Source of the DNA: Aspidapion aeneum
Taxonomy: Eukaryota; Arthropoda; Insecta; Coleoptera; Brentidae
Assembly (NCBI GenBank): GCA_963576565.1
Contig: OY755046.1
Span: 73,153,719-73,217,718, forward strand
Direction of reading: 5' to 3'
Length of the DNA: 64,000 nucleotides
Under the pieces are notes generated by a model. That model searched no databases and was not told the DNA's origin. It worked only from the letters and a program-made list of their open reading frames with translations. Shown here piece after piece: positions 1 through 10,900 of the stretch. The position numbers and the translations under genes were made by a program. Every line of letters starts with the position of its first letter. Positions within the stretch are counted from its first letter, which is position 1.

Positions 1-3000
1 GATACAAGTACGTTGACTACAACGGAAAAGAACAGATGGGGGTAAGGTATTTTTGACATATTGGGTGTTATATCTCAAAAACTGTTTTGTTTACAAAAAA
101 ATTAATGATAAATTCGAATTTACCACGTCCAAATCATTAAAAATAAGTACCCACTTCAAAATAATTTTGACAGATATTTTTTCTGTCATTTTTAATAACT
201 GTCAAGTGTTTAAAAAAAGTTTTATCTTTCTTAGGAACTATCCAAATCCTGAAATTTACAAATTTACTTAATAAATTACTGAACTAATATTTTCACAGTT
301 AACATTCCTGTTAAAATTTTGACAGGTCTCCTACGTCCAAGCTACTCAGCGCAGGGGAAAACGCTGCAGTGCAGAAACGGCCTACATCAACCCAGTGAGA
401 CATAGGAAAAATTTGAAAATCTCGCTGAACTCGAGAGTTGTCAAAATTTTGATAGATCCCGAAACAAAAACGGCGTACGGTGTCAAGTATGTTAAAAATA
501 AACAGTACCGTACTGCTTTAGCCAGTAAAGAGGTAAAATTAAATAGTTTTAATTAAAAAGAAGTTGTAGCTTTGGTGGTCTAGTGCGATATTCTTTTACG
601 TTTAGTTTAAATGTGGTAAAAATTTGATTTTGAAATTAAGCACTAAGTTTTTTTGTAGGTTATACTGTCTGCAGGGGCGCTAGCTTCTCCCCAGCTGTTG
701 ATGCTCAGTGGCGTAGGTCCAAAAAGCCATCTTGAAGATTTAGGAATCGACGTGGTACAAGATCTTCCAGTTGGAAAAAAGATGTACGATCATATAACAT
801 TTGCAGGTAAACTTAATTAGCAGTTTAGCAATTTTGATTTTGAGGGAGGCCTAGAAAAAATCCGAAACTCAAGAAAACTAATTCTTAAACACATTTTAGG
901 TCTAATATTTATTGCAAATGAAACAATAACTCCTTTACAAAAAGAGTTATACAATCCGAAGCATCTGATAGACTTGATTACCACTGGAAGAAGCTTGTTA
1001 TCAAACTTGGGAGGGGTTGAAGCGTTAGCATATTTGAAAACCAACGTTTCCACTGATCCTGACAAATATCCTGACATGGAGTTGATTTTTATAGGTAAAT
1101 TATTATATAGTATATATTAAACAAAATTTTTTTCAAAAAAATAAAATGTTTTGCGAAAATTGTTTTTTGATTCTGTTAATTTAAGGAGGCAGTTTGGCTA
1201 CAGACGGAGGTCAGATTTACAGAAAGACATTCAGCGTGGCAGATGATATTTACAACCAATTTTACAAACCTTTGGAAGGAAAATCGGTGTGGAGTGTAAG
1301 TAAAATTAAAAAAACAAATTGTTTTAAAAATTAAAAAAAAAAGTTTTTTATCAAAAAAATATAATTTCAGAATGTTGCCTTTCAAAAAAACAATTTTTTT
1401 TTAAAGTTTTTTAAAAAAGTTTTAATTTGAAAAGCGATTTACGAAAAAAAAGTGTTTTTTAAAATTAATTTTTAACCTATCTTTCATCTTTTCAAGGTTA
1501 TACCGATGTTGGTCCATCCAAAATCCGTCGGATTTCTCAAACTCAAATCAAAAAACCCCTACCACTTTCCGAAATTCTACCCAAACTACTTTACGGATCC
1601 AGAAAATCACGACATAAAAACTTTTATAGCGGCCATAAGGGAAGTGCAAAGAATCAATAAACATCCAGCGTTCCAGCGATATGGATCTACCCAGTACGAC
1701 AAACCTTTACCAGGTAGGGACTATCACTCTCTCTCTCTTTAAATTCATCTCAGCCATCTAAAAGTTACTTCGCCGCCATTAATACTTGAAATTCGCCATT
1801 AATACTTTAAAGTCACCATGAATACTTTAAAGTCACTATAATTACTTCAAAGTCGCCATTAATACTTTAAAGTAGCCAGTAATACTTGAAAGTCGCCATT
1901 GTTACTTCAAAGTCGCCATGCCATTTTTAGGTTGCGAACAACACACTTTCGACTCGGACGACTACTGGGAGTGTGCCCTACGATCCATTACCCCCACGCT
2001 TCACCACCAAGTGACTACCTGCAAGATGGGACCCGCACATGACCCTGAGGCAGTCGTAGACAGTAAACTGAAAGTCTATGGAATCAAAAATTTAAGGTAA
2101 TAAAAATAGGGTGAAAAAGACGTCTAAAATACATCAAAACACCTTGTGGCAGAATGTAAGGCCCGCAAGGATAAGACAACAGGACCGGCACGTGAAGCAT
2201 CAATCCCCAGCGAGGGAGAGCCCAACTAACATTTATAGTAGCGGCTACATGTTCTAAAGGCTTTGCTACTTTCTTATAGTAGAAATGTGGTGATCCCAAC
2301 CAAAATTTGTTACTTTTTAGTTCTAACTACTATTTAGTATCAGGAAATAGTAGATGTTTCGTAAAAACGACCCTCTAAACTACTTCATAGGATTGTTTCT
2401 TGATAGTCGATTCTGATAGTCTTCTCTACCACAATAGGACGTTGCTAAAGTTTTACTTTCTTTTTAGTCGTTATTTCGTAGTCGTCCTGACTTTTATATC
2501 CTACTTAATTACCACTAGAAAGTTAAGCTTCATTGGAGTCCCAAACAAGTGTATCCGACAACTACATTATAACTTTAATTTTTACCACAAAAGTTTGTGT
2601 CATCATAGTAACATCTGATGTAACAATGTAGACAAAATAACTTTTTGGATCAACTTTAAAGCCGCAACTACTTTCAAGTAATCTTTTCGACTATCAGGGA
2701 ATATAGTTTGGGACGCCATGTTTTTATGTAAGAAAGAAAATTTAATATTTTTGTTGTCGTTTTATGAGCTCATGTTAAAGAGCCATACTATTTTATAAAC
2801 AAATTAGTTGAAGCTTACCAAAAATGCTCTTCTTAAGCACCATTTGTTGGAGTTAACTGTCGATTATGAAAACATAACCTCCAAAATCACAACACAAAAA
2901 TTCCATCAGCTACCAGAAAACGGCTCAATTTTACGGGCGCACCGGTTTTTTGCAATATATATAATGCATGTTATACAAAAAACTCTGCGTCGCACTCGAA

Positions 3001-3830
3001 TTTTGATCCTCTGCTCGTAAATTCTCACACTTTTGGATAACATAGTTCATATTATAACCATAACCAAACAAAAAAACTAAGCGAGTCTGTTTACTGTTGT
3101 GTCCACCATATTGTGTAACAATTCTACCAAAAAGAAACGATTATATTATTTGCAACTACATCGCAACTTTTATGCCATTACGGAAAAAAAACAGCCTCTA
3201 CGACGTAGTAGATACCTGGCTACGACGTAGTAGTGTAGTTGTTACTACAGTGACTTTAAACACTTGGCCAAGTAGTTATAACCAGAAATTGGTTCCCCAC
3301 TTAAGGAATTATAACGTCGCTGTATGGTATACTAAGACGTAGCGGGAGTACGTTGCGGTTACTTTTAAGAAATTCTTTCTAGTTGGGGTTTCGTCGTTAC
3401 AACTTTAATTGTTTGTTGGGAGCTGCACTTCATCAAAAGGAAGGTCCAATTAACTACCTGGACATCGAATGGAAAAGTAGAGAGTGGGCTAAGAGAAAGA
3501 CCTGGGGTGTGGCAAAAACCCGCAAATTTACCTACTACTACTAAAGGAAAGAAAAAAAATTCATAAAGCGAGAAAAAATGTATAATCATGGAATAGAATA
3601 GAGGATTGATAATTTATTTTTACAACTTTTTTAGAGTGGCCGATACAAGTATCATTCCGCGACCCCTGACAGCTCATACTAGTGTTCCTGCATTCATGGT
3701 GGGGGAAAAAGCATCGGATATGATAAAAATGGAGTGGCTGGAAGAAAATTTGATTGATCCTAATGATATTAGACGAAAAACCTTAAGCAACAGTAACAGT
3801 GATAGAAAAAAGATATATTTGAAAATATAA
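1..3830 (+). CDS. GMC oxidoreductase A, 3' part (glucose-dehydrogenase-like), N-terminus outside window
   Basis: FAD-dependent glucose-methanol-choline oxidoreductase; the family oxidises alcohols or sugars. Visible exons: 1-41 (reading from base 3), 326-532, 659-806, 900-1094, 1186-1295, 1497-1713, 1931-2096 and 3635-3830, each bounded by GT/AG and keeping one frame for 426 codons including the TAA stop. The first visible residues are [13 protein letters not shown]. Exon 659-806 carries the second GMC signature ([18 protein letters not shown]). Exon 1931-2096 has [13 protein letters not shown], with His at the catalytic position. The last exon has [19 protein letters not shown], which holds the second active-site His. 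The FAD-binding N-terminus and signal peptide lie to the left of the window. The last intron is enlarged by a 1200-bp transposon. An AATAAA lies about 105 bp past the stop. The first member of the array A-B-pseudogene-C-D. The substrate cannot be told from the sequence. Confidence 0.93.
1764..1930. repeat. 20-bp minisatellite in intron 6 of GMC gene A
   Basis: About eight imperfect copies of a 20-bp unit close to AAAGTCGCCATTAATACTTT fill the intron right up to the splice acceptor of the exon starting at 1931. Part of a unit (GCCATGCCATTTTTAG) forms the acceptor context. Confidence 0.85.
2221..3420. mobile_element. DNA transposon with CCCAAC termini, internally deleted copy
   Basis: 1200 bp in intron 7 of GMC gene A. 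It starts CCCAACTAACATTTATAGTA and ends in an imperfect inverted copy (GTTTGTTGGG). The same element is at 51475-53610 in a longer form; this copy lacks about 0.95 kb of the middle, with the junction near 2680. Outside the deletion the two copies are nearly identical, which implies recent activity. No transposase is recognisable. Flanks give no clear target duplication. Confidence 0.8.
3421..3634. other. Remainder of intron 7 of GMC gene A
   Basis: Intronic sequence between the CCCAAC element and the last exon of gene A. No gene or known motif is recognised. A short pyrimidine-rich tract precedes the acceptor at 3633-3634. Confidence 0.4.
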
Positions 3831-3991
3831 TTTTGATAGTTTAGTTTTAGATTATACACTTGTTTTTCAAGATGGCGGAGAAAGATGTTTGTTTATAGAA
3901 TGAGTTAGGAAATTGTACAAAGACTGATAAACGTTAATAAAAACTTTTTTTTAAATTATTAGCTCACATGTATATATGTATATATAAGGTA

Positions 3992-4195
3992 CAGCGAAAC
4001 CTCCTATAAGCGGACACTCACGGTTTCGTCGATTTTGTCCGCTTATTGGAGGTGTCTGCTTATGAGAGAGAACTTTGAAATTTTAATTTATATTTATTAA
4101 CAATTTCCGCTGCTTGAGTTTTTCCGATATTAAATTTTTCAGCGATCTTTCGTGCTGATAGATGTGCCTTCTCCAAAACGTTAACAACTTAGAAT
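3992..4195 (-). mobile_element. Tigger/pogo DNA transposon, left-end fragment
   Basis: Begins after TA with CAGCGAAACCTCCTATAAGC, the terminal inverted repeat shared with the copies at 28254, 26948 (reverse) and 48932. On the minus strand 4110-4195 reads [20 protein letters not shown] and then NIGKTQAAEIV, a CENP-B/pogo-type N-terminal helix-turn-helix. It is cut off abruptly near 4195. Confidence 0.82.
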
Positions 4196-4248
4196 AGGGG
4201 GTTATTTTCGCGGACCCAAATGGGTAAAATAGTTATTTAAACAACAAG

Positions 4249-4725
4249 GTTTGAAAACGACTCTTTGCACACGATCGAGACAGTTTGGTATCGAGCCGAA
4301 GGCGAGGTCTACAAGTCGAGGGAGTGTGCAAAGAGGTTTTCAAACGAGTTTTTTACAATATTTTTTATACGACTGCTAATAAAGAAAGAAACATCAAATT
4401 TTAATTTAACTTGTTTTTATTTCCCACATTTTTACAACAAAACTTTAAAAATTCAACAATTTTTTGACGTATCTAATCAACAAAACATACGAGCAGTGAC
4501 GGTTGCTACGGAACTAAGCCAACTTATATTGATGGGTGACAACAACAAAAATCACAATGACGGGAGACCCGTATGCAGAAATGACATAGACGTGCGCAAA
4601 AATGACATAAGCGTGTGCAAAACGTTTTGCACACAGCGTGCGCAAAATGCCATTTTTAGATCGTGTTCTCCGTGCGCAAAACCCCCTTTTACAAGACAGT
4701 CGTATAAAAAATACATTATACATTA
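4249..4725. mobile_element. Unclassified hairpin-rich insertion
   Basis: Upstream of GMC gene B. It contains an inverted repeat of about 22 bp (4249-4271 against 4324-4345), a 20-bp inverted pair around ATTTTTTATACGACTG (about 4358 against 4710), and a perfect 22-bp palindrome near 4611-4633 built of GTGTGCAAAA and its complement. A 153-codon open frame (4265-4726) has no family resemblance and looks fortuitous. Confidence 0.5.
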
Positions 4726-4754
4726 ATCGTGTGAGCTTAGGTGCCTATAAATCG

Positions 4755-4992
4755 GCAGATTATTTTATTTAAGTAATTAAATAGTAACAATAGTTTTTAT
4801 TTGTATTAAAATAATAAAAAAAATTTATTACATTGCCACCCAATTATTATTTGCTATCGTTTTAAGAAAAATTGGTTTACGTATTAAGTTTGAAGACGTC
4901 AACGTGCCTAAAAAGTTTTTAAAAATCTCCCAAAATTTTTTGATTACAAATTTAAAAAGAATTAATATATAGTTAATATTTTTTCACGTAAA
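4755..4992 (+). promoter_or_regulatory. Conserved 5' flank of GMC gene B
   Basis: This stretch aligns block by block with the flanks of the pseudogene (25555-25836) and gene C (27800-28040). Shared blocks include GTAATTAAATA, TAACAATAGTTT, AAAATTTATTA, a TTTTAAGAAAAATT block, and a TTCACGTAAAATG-type start context. The homology shows that promoter and gene were duplicated together. The transcription start is not visible. Confidence 0.65.
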
Positions 4993-7900
4993 ATGAAACT
5001 GTCAAAGCTTTTGGTGGTTTTAAGTATTTTTGTGACTTTTTGCTTATGCAATAGAGATAGAAGAATACACAGTAGGTACTCCATAATATTCCCATTTTTC
5101 CAGAAACTTCTTTTTCTCATATCTGTCTTTAAAAAAAAAAAATAATTGCATTAATTTTTTTATGAGAAATACAGATACAGATAAGGTATGTCGCCAAAAC
5201 TTCAGATGATTATTCTTTGAGTGATTTTAAGAAAAAAACTTTAAAGAAACATGGATCTGTAGCTTAGTTTTCGAGATTGTTCAATTTTTTGTTTGTTTTT
5301 TCTTTATAACTCGTGCAGTTTTTGAGATGTTTAGCTCAAATCTGGAACGTGTGTTTATCTACAAGGCATACATCATTAAGCTGGCCAAATATTAGAAAAA
5401 ACTACAGGGTGATACTTTTTCCGAGGTCATGCCCCTTTTTTTCTCCCAGAACTTTTTTGCAGTAAGTCACTGGCAGATTCAAAAATATAAAATAGACTGC
5501 TTGTTTTATTCAGAAACTTTTTGATCTCTCGTAAATTTTTGTATCTCTAACCGTTTTTGAGAAAAAATACAAAAAAAAAATACTCTGCCAATATATGGGC
5601 CCCTAAGCTCACACTAGGTACTATAGTTATAGTGTACGTGTGAGCTAATATAACTAAAAACTGAAATATATTTTATTCAACTCCAGACTAAATTTCCTTT
5701 TGTTTGATACCACACAAGCCATGTTTTGACATAAACTAAAATTTTTGAAAATATACCCCCACCCTTAAAAAAAACAAAAACTAAAATGTATTTTGTTAAA
5801 CTCCGGACTCAATTACCTTTCGTTTGATATAACACACGCCATATTTTCACTTAAACTCTAATTTTTGAAATATACCCCCACCCTTTTTTTAAAATAAATT
5901 AAAATGTATTTTGTTTAACTCCAGACTCAATTACCTTTCGTTTGATATCACACACGCCATATTTTCACATAAACTCTAATTTTTGAAATCTACCCCCACC
6001 CTTTTATGTGGTTTCTGTTCGGTGGATTTTGTTCATTTTTAAATGGGACCATCTCGACCCAAGACCCAGTCTAGGTACCAAATTTCATTAAAATCGGCCA
6101 GGTGGTTTTTGAGTTATGCGCGTTGGTCGTTACAGACATACAGACAGACAGACAGACAGACATACAGACAAACAGACAGACAGACAGACGGCGCAACAAA
6201 AAAGATTCAAAATCATCTAAAACGCAAAGATATATAAAAATTTTTGAAATCGGAGCAACTTTTTTTTTCTCGAAAAAATTAGGATCACCATAGCTCACAC
6301 TACTATAGTATAGTATATGTGTGAGCTAATAATGTCATTTAGCAAGGCATAGGAAAATACTCCTTTTCTGTCTTTTTTCTCGAAATCAAATAAAGATCCA
6401 AAAATTGCAACAGATTAAAAGGTTTGTGAATAAAACAAAGAATCAATTTTATATTTTTGAATCTGCCATTGGCTTATCGCAAAAAAGTTATGGAGGAAAA
6501 AAGGGCATGAGCCCTAAAAAAACATCACCCAGTAGTTTTTCCTAATATTTTACATGCTTAATGATGTACGCCTTATAGCTAAATACACGTTTTAAATTTG
6601 AGCCAAACATCTCAAAAACTGCACGAGGTATAAAGAAAAAACAAACAAAAAATTGAAACTTTGACACCTTGTATCTCGAAAATTAAGCATTTGCGGAAAC
6701 ATGTTTATTTAAAGTTTTTTCCTTAAAATCACTCAAAAAATCATCATATAAAGTTTATACGAAGACATACTTTGTTAACTATCTATCTATCTATCTAGCC
6801 TTCTTCGATCCATCTTTGGACATAGGCCTCCCCAAATATGTTCCATTCTTCTCTGTCTGTCGCCCATTGGCGTAGCTAGCCTTGCTTTTCAGGGGGGGCC
6901 GTGGCCCCGGTCTATCTTGAACAAAAAGCAAACATAGGTTTTAAAGAGTCGTGCAAAGTGTGCAATGAATAAAAAAAAATACGTGCATTAAATGTTCTAA
7001 TATTTTAATATAACAAATTTAATAATACCTTTACCAACTTATTTATATGTATACACAGGAAGTATGTAATTCAGCAATTCTACAAAGAAAGTTTTCTACG
7101 TCGCTGACTGAAAGCGTCTACCACACTGTCTAAGTCGACCTCAACATCTTTTTCTATGAATAACAATGACAAACCTGAGTGTCTCTCTTGAGTCATAGTT
7201 GTTCTAAGCCAATTAAAAACTCTCCTCATGGCAGAGAAAGACTTCTCGCAAGTTGCACTTGAAATTGGAAGAATACTCGCAACTTTAAAAAGTTGGTAGA
7301 GGTTTGCTGTTTCTGCTATATGTTGTTTGATAGAATCATGACCAACAGTTTGATTTAACCGAAAAATACAATTCTATAAAACGGTCATTTCTGCTCTTAG
7401 AGCAGAAGTATTAATATTAAAAATTTCCCGGTATTGCTCGACGAATTTATTCCATTTAACGACGTGGGAAAACTTAATATGAAAATGGTTATGAAATTGT
7501 CACCAAAATTGGAAAATTTTCATAAGACACTAAACACTAACCTCAAAAAAACTAAAAAGATTATTATATTTATTTTAGAAAAACAGTTTAAAAAGGTCTT
7601 TTATAACCTTACGACATCTACAACCCGATTTCGGAAACAGAGGGGCAAAGGTCGCTGTCTTTATTAAATGCGAAATTTAACTTACACTTCTATAATATTT
7701 TACAAGATGTCGCCAATATGTATGAAATATTCAATATGCATAATTATGTTTAAATTTAAAAAATATTTTCGGGAAATTGCATAAGTCCAGAAAAGTTACC
7801 GATAATTTAAAGAGAAAAAGCCTAATTCAGCAAGACAAGGGCTTTTTCCTGAAATGTAAACATTATCTGAATGATTTTAAATTTTAATGCACCTATTTTA

Positions 7901-10900
7901 TTTGAATATTTACAGAATAATAATAGAAAAGTATGTATTTTCAGCGTCATGTTCTTTTACTAGTAGTCGGTAGGGGCCCTGCCCCCCCCCCCCTAGCTAC
8001 GCCAATGTCTCCAAGTTACAAAACACTTGCTCCATCGATCGTTTTTCTGTCTGATATAATGACCGGCAAATTTCCATTTTAATTTTGCTACTTCTCCTCT
8101 TACATCCCTTACTTTTGTTTTATTTCTTATCCATGCATTCCTTTTTCTGTTAGCTTTACATGTAACATTTGTCTTTCCATTGATCTTTGGGGTTTGGTTA
8201 CCTTATCCATGTTTGATTTTGTAAGTGTTAGGAATACAGGAAGGATACATTGGTTATACACTTTTGTTTTAAGGTACTGAGGATATTTTTTATTTTTTAA
8301 TATGTAACTTAATTTACCGAATGCTGCCTAGGCTAATCCTACTCGTCTCTTGATTTCAGCCGTTTGGTTTTCATTTTTTAGTTTAATAATATCTCCCAGG
8401 TATATACAGCGTGTCCCATTTTCGATGGGATTAAATGGGAAACTCGGTTATTATTAAAGATATCGATTTTCTGATTGCACCTTACCGTGCTCTTTTTTGG
8501 AGCCCTTAAAAATGGTGTAATCAGATTTTTGCTATACCCCGTGGTTTCGCTAATACAGGGAGTTTTTGAAAAAATTGCATTTTAATTAATTCCTTGTATC
8601 TCGCTTATTTGGCAAGATATTTTTATTCTGTAAAAACCTTTCTATGGCAACTTTTTTAGAGCAAAATAATGAGGTTGTCAATTTTTTAAAATATTGTTTA
8701 GTTTTTGAGATATGGTATTTATCGTAAAAAAATTAAATACGGACCTGAACTTTTTTTATTACTAATTTGATTGGTTCCATGCTATTATTACCTTAAAATG
8801 ATAAAACTTTAATATTTTTTTGATTTAAGGTTAAAAAATACTATTTAATATTTGAAAAAAAAAATTATAGTCCGAACCTGGAAATTTCCAACGTAATTAT
8901 AAATTAAAAACTGCAAGACACACTAGTTGAACGATTTTTAGTTTATCTGTTTTGAAATGATAATTAAAAGATTTATAAATAAAGTAAAAAACGTTAAAAA
9001 GTTACAAAAATAATATCATACTATTTGATGGTAGCACAGCAGGTCGTGAAATTTACAAAACAAAAGCGTGGAATTAACATTGTCATTTTACTTGTCATTT
9101 TTGTGAATGGCTTACAATTATTTTAAACTGGCTAGAAATCGACCATATCCAGATTTTTATGAAAATGACTGCTTCATTCGAGCAACAAAATCCCAATATT
9201 TAAATGGCAGAAATATTTTTATGCAAAATGCGTTAAGAAAAATTACTCAAAAATGCCAACAATGTCTTGCACATAATGGTAATCAGAAAAATTAATTATT
9301 TTTTGTAATTTGTTTTTTTTTTGTATTTTTCGTATACTTTGTTTCAAATAAATCTGTAAATTAACGTAAAACCATTTTAATATGCTAAGTATCAAAACAG
9401 TTAAACTAAAAATTGTTTAACTAGCAATTTTTAATATATATTTCTGTTGGAAATTTCCAGGTTCGGACTAATTTTTTTTTTTAAATATTAAATATTTTTT
9501 TTTAGCTTAAAACAAAAAATTTTAAAATTTTTATTATTTTATGATAATACTAGCATGAAACCAATCAAAATAGTAATAAAAAAAATCCAGGTCGGTATTT
9601 AATTTTTTTATGATAAATACCATATCTCAAAAACTAAACAATATTTTAAAAAGTTGACAACGTCATTATTTTCTTCTAAAAAAGTTGCCATGAAAAGGTT
9701 TTTACAGAATAAAAATATCTCGCAAAATAAGTGAGATACAAGGGATTATTAAAAATACAATTTTTTCAAAAACTCAATGTATTAGCGAAACTAAGGGGTA
9801 TAGCAAAAATCTGATTACGCCATTTTTAAGGGCTCAAAAAAAGAGCACGGTAAGGTGCAATCAGAAAATCAATATCTTTAATAATAACCGAGTTTCCCAT
9901 TAAATCCCATCGAAAATGGGACACGCTGTACATTCCTTTACTTGTTCTATTTTCTCTTGGTTTATTCTAATCGTGATATCCTCATCTGTGTTTGTTATGA
10001 CTTTAGTTTTGGTGCAGTTCAAACTCAAGCCTATATTTTTAGCTGCTGTATCCAATTCCTCCATCATTTTTATTAGTACTTCTTTCTTATCTGTTATTAA
10101 GGAAATATCATCAGCATATCTTAGGTGGTCTAAGTATTGTCCGTTTACTTTGATGCCAATTACTTTATTAACACTCTTATTTAATTTTAATTTTGGTCAA
10201 TATTTAATTTTCAGAATACGACTTCATAATAGTAGGTGGGGGTACAAGTGGCTTGACACTAGCCTGGAAACTATCAGAAAATCCAAACTATACCGTTTTA
10301 CTTCTTGAAGCCGGCCCTGGGCCCATAAATGATGAAACTTGGAACAATTATTCTCCCAATGATTGGCTCTACAAGACCAAAGATAAAAATTTGGTATGGC
10401 ATGCAGGAAAGGGACTAGGGGGCACCTCAGAATTGGGTAATAAAATCTACACAGCAGGGAGTGTTTATGACTACAACGAATGGAGCAAAAATAATTCCGG
10501 ATGGAGTCACGAAGATGTTAAAAAATATTTTCTGAAGCGTGACAAAAATAACAAGAACCAAACTAAGAGCGCGGAACAAGATCTTAAAATAAAAGAAACT
10601 AATATTACACAAGCTGGAACTAAAAACAGGGAACAAGATCTTCAAATAAAAGACACTAATATTACACCAGCTGGAACTAAGAGCAGGGAGCAAGATCTTC
10701 AAGTAAAAGAAACTAATATTACACAAGCTGGAACTAAGAACAGGGAACAAGATCTTCAAATAAAAGACACTAATATTACACCAGCTGGAACTAAGAGCAG
10801 GGAACAAGATCTTCAAATAAAAGACACTAATATTACACAAGCTGGAACTAAGAACAGGGAACAAGATCTTCAAATAAAAGACACTAATATTACACCAGCT

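Larger units (their letters stand above)
5175..6780. mobile_element. Long-inverted-repeat (fold-back) element in intron 1 of gene B
   Basis: The segments 5175-5600 and about 6335-6780 are imperfect inverted copies of roughly 430 bp; for example, GTTTTTGAGATGTTTAGCTC is matched by its complement near 6605. They enclose the TAGCTCACAC element. A related scrap lies at 31435-31500. No transposase is seen. Confidence 0.72.
6795..10200 (-). mobile_element. RTE-type non-LTR retrotransposon, decayed, with two nested insertions
   Basis: On the minus strand, 10000-10190 encodes LDHLRYADDISLITDKKE, the reverse-transcriptase catalytic YADD block. Minus 8400-8170 encodes IKLKNENQTAEIKRRVGLA and then AAFGKLSYILKNKKYPQYL, typical of the RTE C-terminal region, with an in-frame stop. 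The 3' end near 6800 resembles the fragment at 32160-32420. It is split by the hAT element (6865-8007) and the long-TIR element (8407-9928). All of this sits in intron 1 of gene B. Confidence 0.8.

Noticed and set aside
4966..4972. TATATAG as a TATA box for gene B
   Set aside because: It is only 21 bp before the ATG, so a start about 30 bp downstream would fall after the ATG. The motif is not conserved in gene C.
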